Of a DNA stretch of 8,684 nt, positions 4,402 through 8,684 are shown one piece after another. Position 1 is the stretch's first letter, and each line of letters opens with the position of its first letter. The stretch is taken from assembly GCA_005885025.1 (NCBI GenBank), contig VAYC01000138.1, forward strand, positions 1-8,684, written 5' to 3'. Under the pieces are notes generated by a model, which worked only from the letters and a program-made list of their open reading frames with translations, was not told the DNA's origin and ran no database searches. The DNA is from Actinomycetota bacterium. GTDB taxonomy: Bacteria; Actinomycetota; UBA4738. Made by a program: the position numbers and the translations under genes.

Positions 4402-7400
4402 CGCCCCTCTTTCGGCTCGGCGCCCACCAGGGAAGGCTCTCCTACCCCCACCAGCGAGAGCTGTTCGGGGCCCCCGGGCGGGGGCACCGCGGCATGGTAC
4501 TCCTGGATCGAGATAGGGATGGCCGGGGGGGCCCGGAGGGCTTCGATGCCTTGCACCGCTGCAAGGATCCCCGGAACGGTTGTGATGCAGGGCACGCCGG
4601 CAGCGGCGGCTGCAGTTCGGATGAAGTAACCGTCGGTGCGCGGGCCTCGCCCGAATGGCGTGTTGATCACGAGGTCCACTTTCCCGGCCAGGATCAGCTC
4701 GGCCGCATTCGGACTCCCCTCCGAACGCTTCCGAACGGACGTTGCTCGCACGCCGGCCCTGGCCAGCATGGCCGCAGTCCCCCGCGTGGCCAGGACCTCG
4801 AATCCCAGCTCGGCCAGCCGGAGGACCGGAAAGAGAACGGCGCGCTTGTCGCGGTTCGCCACCGAGACGAAGACGGTTCCCCCGCCGGGAAGGGCTGCAC
4901 CCGTGGCCTGCTGGGCCTTGGCCAGGGCCAGCCCCAGGCTGGAAGCGATTCCCATCACTTCCCCGGTCGAGCGCATCTCGGGTCCCAGCACTGTGTCCAC
5001 GCCCGGGAAACGGCCGAACGGCAGGACGGCGGCCTTGACCGCCACGTGAGTCATCCGACGGTATCCACCTCCGAACGTCAGCATGCCCTCGGCCCGGAGG
5101 TCGGCCAGGCGCGCTCCTGCCATGACCCTTGCGGCGAGCTTCGCCAGCGGGAGCCCGGTGGCCTTGCCCACGAACGGGACCGTCCGCGAGGCCCGCGGGT
5201 TGGCTTCCAACACATAGGGAACGTCGTCGCGCACGGCGAGCTGAACGTTCAGCAGTCCCCGGATCCCCAAGGCCATGGCGATCGAGGAGACGATCTCTTC
5301 GATGCGATCCAGCACGTCGTCCGAGAGCGTCGCCGCGGGGATCACGCACGATGAGTCGCCGGAGTGCACCCCTGCCTCCTCGATGTGCTCCATCACGGCG
5401 CCGATCAGCACCCTCTCGCCGTCGCTCACGGCGTCCACGTCCACCTCGATGGCGCCCTCCAGGAAGCGGTCCATGAACACCGGGTGCTCGGGGCTGGCCG
5501 CCGCCGCCGAGGCTACGAACCGATCGAGCTCCTGCTCCCCGTAGACGATGTCCATGGCTCGCCCCCCGAGCACATAGGACGGGCGGACCAGTAACGGGTA
5601 GCCGATGCGAGCGGCCACGGAGGCCGCTTCCTCCGGGGAGGCCGCAACCCCGTGCGGCGGGGATGGGAGACCCAACTCCGCCAGGAGCCGGCCGAACTTG
5701 GAGCGATCCTCCGCGAGGTCGAGCCCTTCGGCGGAGGTGCCGAGCACTCGGACACCGGCCCGCTCCAGGTCATGAGCGAGAGCCAGAGGGGTCTGCCCTC
5801 CGAGCTGCACGATGACCCCGAAGGGTTGCTCGGCCTCGCATACGGCCAAGACGTCCTCCAGCGTGATCGGCTCGAAGTACAGACGGTCACTCGTGTCGTA
5901 GTCGGTGGAGACCGTCTCGGGGTTGGAATTGACCATGACCGTTTCGAGCCCCGCCTCGCGGAGGGCGAAGGCTGCATGGACGCAGGCGTAATCGAACTCG
6001 ATCCCCTGTCCGATCCGGTTCGGACCGGCCCCGAGGATGACGACGCGCGGGCGATCCCCGGGGCGCACCTCGGTCTCCTCCTCGTAGGTGGAGTAGTAGT
6101 AAGGAGTCCGCGCGGCGAACTCGCCCGCACAGGTGTCGACGGTCTTGAACACCGGCGCGATGCCGAGCCGCCGGCGGGTGGCCCTCACGTCGGCCTCGGT
6201 CGTCGCGGCGAGCAACGCGATCCGGCGGTCTGCCAACCCGACTCGCTTGGCTTCCCGCAACTCTTCGGGGGTGAGGTGGCTGAGAGGGCGGCCTCGCAGC
6301 CCGGCTGCGACCTGCGCGACGCGGCCGATCTGATCGACGAACCAAGGATCGATGCCGGAGACGGCCGCGACATCCTCGACGGAGTGACCCTCTGCCAGCG
6401 CTTGCTCGACGAGGATCAGTCGTCGCTCGGTAGGGCGAGCCAGCGAGGGTAGGAGTTCAGCCGCTGGATCGGTGGAGGTGTCCGGGCCAAGGTCGAAGTC
6501 CCGCTCGAGCGCCCGGAAGGCCTTGCCGAGAGCCTCGGCGAACGTCCGCCCGATGGCCATCACTTCCCCCACCGATTTCATCTTGGTGTTCAGGACCGGG
6601 TCGGCTTCGGGAAACTTCTCGAACCCCCAACGGGGAACCTTGATGGCCACGTAGTCGAGGGCGGGTTCGAACGCCGCCAGGGTCTCGCCGGTGATGTCGT
6701 TGCGGATCTCGTCGAGGGTGAACCCGACGGCGAGCATGGCCGCGATCTTGGCGATGGGGAATCCCGTCGCTTTCGAAGCGAGCGCGCTCGACCGGGAGAC
6801 CCGGGGGTTCATCTCGATGAGGACCATCCGCCCGTCGTCGGGGTTCACGGCGAACTGGACGTTCGAGCCCCCCGTGTCCACCCCGATCGCGCGGATGCAG
6901 GCCAGTCCGTAGTTGCGCATGACCTGGTATTCGCGGTCGCTGAGGGTCAACGCGGGAGCCACCGTCACCGAGTCGCCGGTGTGCACGCCCATCGGATCCA
7001 CGTTCTCGATGGAGCAGACGACGACGGCGTTGTCCGCGGCGTCCCGCATCACCTCCAGCTCGAACTCCTTCCATCCCGCGACCGACTCCTCCACCAGGAC
7101 CTCGTGGACGGGACTCGCTGCCAGACCCTCCCTTGCCACGAGCCGAAGGTCCCCAGGCGACCCCGCCACGCCGCTCCCGCCTCCCCCCAGGACGAAGGAG
7201 GGCCGCACGATCACCGGATACCCGAGCATCTCCGCCGCCGACAGGGATTCCCCCACGGTGTGGGCGAAGCCGGACCGCGGGAGGGGAAGCCCGGCCTCGC
7301 GCATCGTCTCGACGAACCGTCGACGGTCCTCGGCTCGCAGGATGGCCTCAAAGCTCGCCCCGATCAGCCGGACGCCGTTCGACTCCAGTGCGCCGGAGTC

Positions 7401-7709
7401 GGCCAGAGCCACCGAGACGTTGAGCCCCGTCTGGCCACCGAGCGTAGGCAACAACGCATCCGGTCGCTCTCGCTGGATGATCGACAGGACCGAACCGGGT
7501 GACAGTGGCTCGATATAGGTGGCGTCGGCGAACTCGGGGTCGGTCATGATGGTGGCTGGGTTCGAGTTCACCAGCACCACGCGGTAGCCGAGGGCACGGA
7601 GGACCTTGCAAGCTTGCGTCCCGGAGTAATCGAACTCGCAGGCTTGCCCGATCACGATGGGCCCCGAGCCGATCACCAGGATCGTGCGGATGTCACGGCG
7701 AGGCGGCAT
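4398..7709 (-). CDS. carB: Carbamoyl phosphate synthase large subunit
   Basis: CarB uses ammonia passed from CarA, bicarbonate and two ATP to make carbamoyl phosphate for pyrimidines and arginine. It is 1103 residues; E. coli has about 1073. The first half opens with ILVIGSGPIVIGQACEFDYSG (about 10-30). Its ATP-grasp glycine loop is RPSFVLGGGGSG (169-180), and it includes SIENVDPMGVHTGDS (233-247) and IEMNPRVSRSSALASKATG (298-316). The oligomerisation region spans about 400-545. The second half starts VVILGAGPNRIGQGIEFDY (556-574), with RPSYVLGGRAMDIVY (709-723) and LEANPRASRTVPFVGKATG (834-852). The allosteric MGS-like domain is about 944-1070, with NTPFGRGPRTDGY (1016-1028). A Pro/Gly-rich tail of about 30 residues follows. 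The first glycine loop resembles the mycobacterial form rather than GGSGGG. The ATG overlaps the carA TGA (ATGA) and its own TGA overlaps the pyrK ATG. No frameshift is seen. Confidence 0.98.
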   Translation of the reverse strand: MPPRRDIRTILVIGSGPIVIGQACEFDYSGTQACKVLRALGYRVVLVNSNPATIMTDPEFADATYIEPLSPGSVLSIIQRERPDALLPTLGGQTGLNVSVALADSGALESNGVRLIGASFEAILRAEDRRRFVETMREAGLPLPRSGFAHTVGESLSAAEMLGYPVIVRPSFVLGGGGSGVAGSPGDLRLVAREGLAASPVHEVLVEESVAGWKEFELEVMRDAADNAVVVCSIENVDPMGVHTGDSVTVAPALTLSDREYQVMRNYGLACIRAIGVDTGGSNVQFAVNPDDGRMVLIEMNPRVSRSSALASKATGFPIAKIAAMLAVGFTLDEIRNDITGETLAAFEPALDYVAIKVPRWGFEKFPEADPVLNTKMKSVGEVMAIGRTFAEALGKAFRALERDFDLGPDTSTDPAAELLPSLARPTERRLILVEQALAEGHSVEDVAAVSGIDPWFVDQIGRVAQVAAGLRGRPLSHLTPEELREAKRVGLADRRIALLAATTEADVRATRRRLGIAPVFKTVDTCAGEFAARTPYYYSTYEEETEVRPGDRPRVVILGAGPNRIGQGIEFDYACVHAAFALREAGLETVMVNSNPETVSTDYDTSDRLYFEPITLEDVLAVCEAEQPFGVIVQLGGQTPLALAHDLERAGVRVLGTSAEGLDLAEDRSKFGRLLAELGLPSPPHGVAASPEEAASVAARIGYPLLVRPSYVLGGRAMDIVYGEQELDRFVASAAAASPEHPVFMDRFLEGAIEVDVDAVSDGERVLIGAVMEHIEEAGVHSGDSSCVIPAATLSDDVLDRIEEIVSSIAMALGIRGLLNVQLAVRDDVPYVLEANPRASRTVPFVGKATGLPLAKLAARVMAGARLADLRAEGMLTFGGGYRRMTHVAVKAAVLPFGRFPGVDTVLGPEMRSTGEVMGIASSLGLALAKAQQATGAALPGGGTVFVSVANRDKRAVLFPVLRLAELGFEVLATRGTAAMLARAGVRATSVRKRSEGSPNAAELILAGKVDLVINTPFGRGPRTDGYFIRTAAAAAGVPCITTVPGILAAVQGIEALRAPPAIPISIQEYHAAVPPPGGPEQLSLVGVGEPSLVGAEPKEGR

Positions 7710-8684
7710 CAGGCCATCAGCTCCCGGAACCGGGCGAACAGGTGGCGAGCGTCGTGAGGGCCCGGCGACGCCTCGGGGTGGTACTGCACCGAGAACGCAG
7801 GGACGTCAAGGCATCGCAGCCCCTCCAGCGTGCCGTCGTTGAGGTTCCAGTGCGTGAGGGTCACGGGGCCGCGGTCCGTGCCGACCATGGTCCCGGCGCT
7901 CCCCGATTCGAGGACCGGCCACCCGTCCGGGTCCACCGCGAAGCCGTGATTGTGAGAGGTGATCTCCACCCGGCCGGTCTCGACCGCCTGCACCGGCTGG
8001 TTCACCCCACGATGGCCGAACTTCAGCTTGAACGTGCGACCTCCCAGTGCGAGAGCCAGCAGCTGGTGACCCAGGCAGATCCCGAACACCGGGATCCGTC
8101 CGAGCAATTCGCGAGCGGCATCGATCCCATACGTCGTCGCCGCCGGATCTCCGGGTCCATTCGACAGGAAGACGCCGTCGAATCCGTCACCCAGCACCTC
8201 GGAGGCCGGGGTTCGGGCAGGGAAAACCCTTGTCTCACAGCCATTTTCGGCCAGCAGCCGAAGGATGTTCCTCTTCATCCCGAAGTCGTACGCTGCCACG
8301 CGGAACACACGCCTGCCGGCCGACAGTGCCGGACCGACCACGTCCCGGGCCTCATGGGCGTGGGCCACGGACGCGGCCGCAGCAAGGTCCATGCCCTCCA
8401 TCCCGGGCTGATGGCGAACGCGGTCGAGCAGGGACGTCGGATCGAGGTCGACGGACGACACCGCGGCGCGCATGGCGCCGGACTGCCTGATGCGAAGGGT
8501 CAGCCGGCGCGTGTCGATCCCCTCGATCCCTGGGATCCCGGCTGCGGCCAGATACTCTCCGAGCGAGCCCGTCGCTCGCCACGAGGACGGACGCCGGGCA
8601 GCCTCGCGCACCGCCAGCGCGGCAACTCGGATCCGATCCGACTCGACGTCCTCCGGATTGATCCCGTAGTTGCCCTGGTGGGGC
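7709..8684 (-). CDS. carA: Carbamoyl phosphate synthase small subunit, 5' end missing
   Basis: CarA is the glutamine amidotransferase that supplies ammonia to CarB. 324 codons are visible, entering at the right edge with PHQGNYGINPEDVESDRI, a conserved CarA segment. About 45-60 N-terminal residues lie outside the window (family size about 370-380). The N-terminal domain continues through GIPGIEGIDTRRLT. The class I amidotransferase domain includes YDFGMKRNILRLL, LSNGPGDP and FGICLGHQLLALALGG. The nucleophile Cys codon is at 8077..8075, and QYHPEAS carries the catalytic His (8780..-free reading: codon 7780..7778) and Glu (7774..7772). The triad is intact. The TGA at 7711..7709 overlaps the carB ATG by 4 nt (ATGA), the usual coupling of the two subunits. 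A GTG at 8611 is internal to the conserved region and is not the start. pyrB and pyrC are expected upstream. Confidence 0.97.
   Translation of the reverse strand, partial: PHQGNYGINPEDVESDRIRVAALAVREAARRPSSWRATGSLGEYLAAAGIPGIEGIDTRRLTLRIRQSGAMRAAVSSVDLDPTSLLDRVRHQPGMEGMDLAAAASVAHAHEARDVVGPALSAGRRVFRVAAYDFGMKRNILRLLAENGCETRVFPARTPASEVLGDGFDGVFLSNGPGDPAATTYGIDAARELLGRIPVFGICLGHQLLALALGGRTFKLKFGHRGVNQPVQAVETGRVEITSHNHGFAVDPDGWPVLESGSAGTMVGTDRGPVTLTHWNLNDGTLEGLRCLDVPAFSVQYHPEASPGPHDARHLFARFRELMA

Noticed and set aside
4402..5349. A long same-strand opening upstream of pyrK inside carB.
   Set aside because: It is an out-of-frame reading of carB in high-GC DNA. Its protein is arginine/glycine-rich with no motifs, and pyrK has a clear ATG overlapping the carB stop.
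5652..6452. Plus-strand ORFs opposite carB, the largest 266 codons.
   Set aside because: They mirror the codon pattern of carB and carry no independent motifs or ribosome sites.
1..8684. Mobile elements, CRISPR arrays, tRNA or rRNA genes, phage or defence genes.
   Set aside because: No terminal repeats, transposase motifs, spaced repeats or RNA gene signatures were seen. The sequence is almost entirely filled by conserved housekeeping genes.

Overview
This is an 8.7 kb, high-GC stretch (roughly two thirds G+C by eye). Every gene I can support lies on the minus strand, so the biological reading direction is from position 8684 down to 1. The closest fit is a member of the Actinomycetota. It carries mihF, the actinobacterial integration host factor, directly upstream of gmk and rpoZ, which is a hallmark actinobacterial arrangement. 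The guanylate kinase has the HRSGT loop I know from mycobacterial Gmk, and CarB also resembles the mycobacterial enzyme. I cannot name a class or genus from this window.

Layout in transcription order: carA (5' end cut off by the window edge), carB, pyrK, pyrD, pyrF and pyrE form a tightly packed pyrimidine operon (about 8684 to 1260). It has ATGA or GTGA stop/start overlaps at carA/carB, carB/pyrK and pyrK/pyrD, a 32-nt pyrD/pyrF overlap, and a very short pyrF-pyrE junction bridged by an 8-codon mini-ORF. A gap of about 115 bp follows, holding two small hairpins and a good sigma70-type promoter (TTGCCC, 18 bp, TATAAT). Next come mihF, gmk and the first 67 codons of rpoZ, which runs off the left edge. 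No stretch longer than about 120 bp lacks a gene.

Function: CarA/CarB make carbamoyl phosphate (step 1 of UMP synthesis). PyrD with PyrK is the NAD-linked class 1B dihydroorotate dehydrogenase (step 4). PyrE and PyrF carry out steps 5 and 6 to UMP. pyrB, pyrC and any pyrR are not in the window and are expected beyond the right edge. The order carA-carB-pyrK-pyrD-pyrF-pyrE matches the Bacillus operon, here joined to the actinobacterial mihF-gmk-rpoZ block, so nucleotide synthesis, a nucleoid protein, GMP phosphorylation and an RNA polymerase subunit sit side by side.

This is mostly ordinary housekeeping DNA, and I see no phage, transposon, CRISPR, defence or novel multi-gene system. The one real anomaly is the mihF/gmk junction. 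gmk has no ATG, GTG, TTG or CTG between the mihF stop and its own P-loop. The two genes are in the same reading frame and separated only by a single TAG, the sole TAG among the eight stop codons visible. This could be a sequence error, a non-canonical start or stop-codon readthrough.
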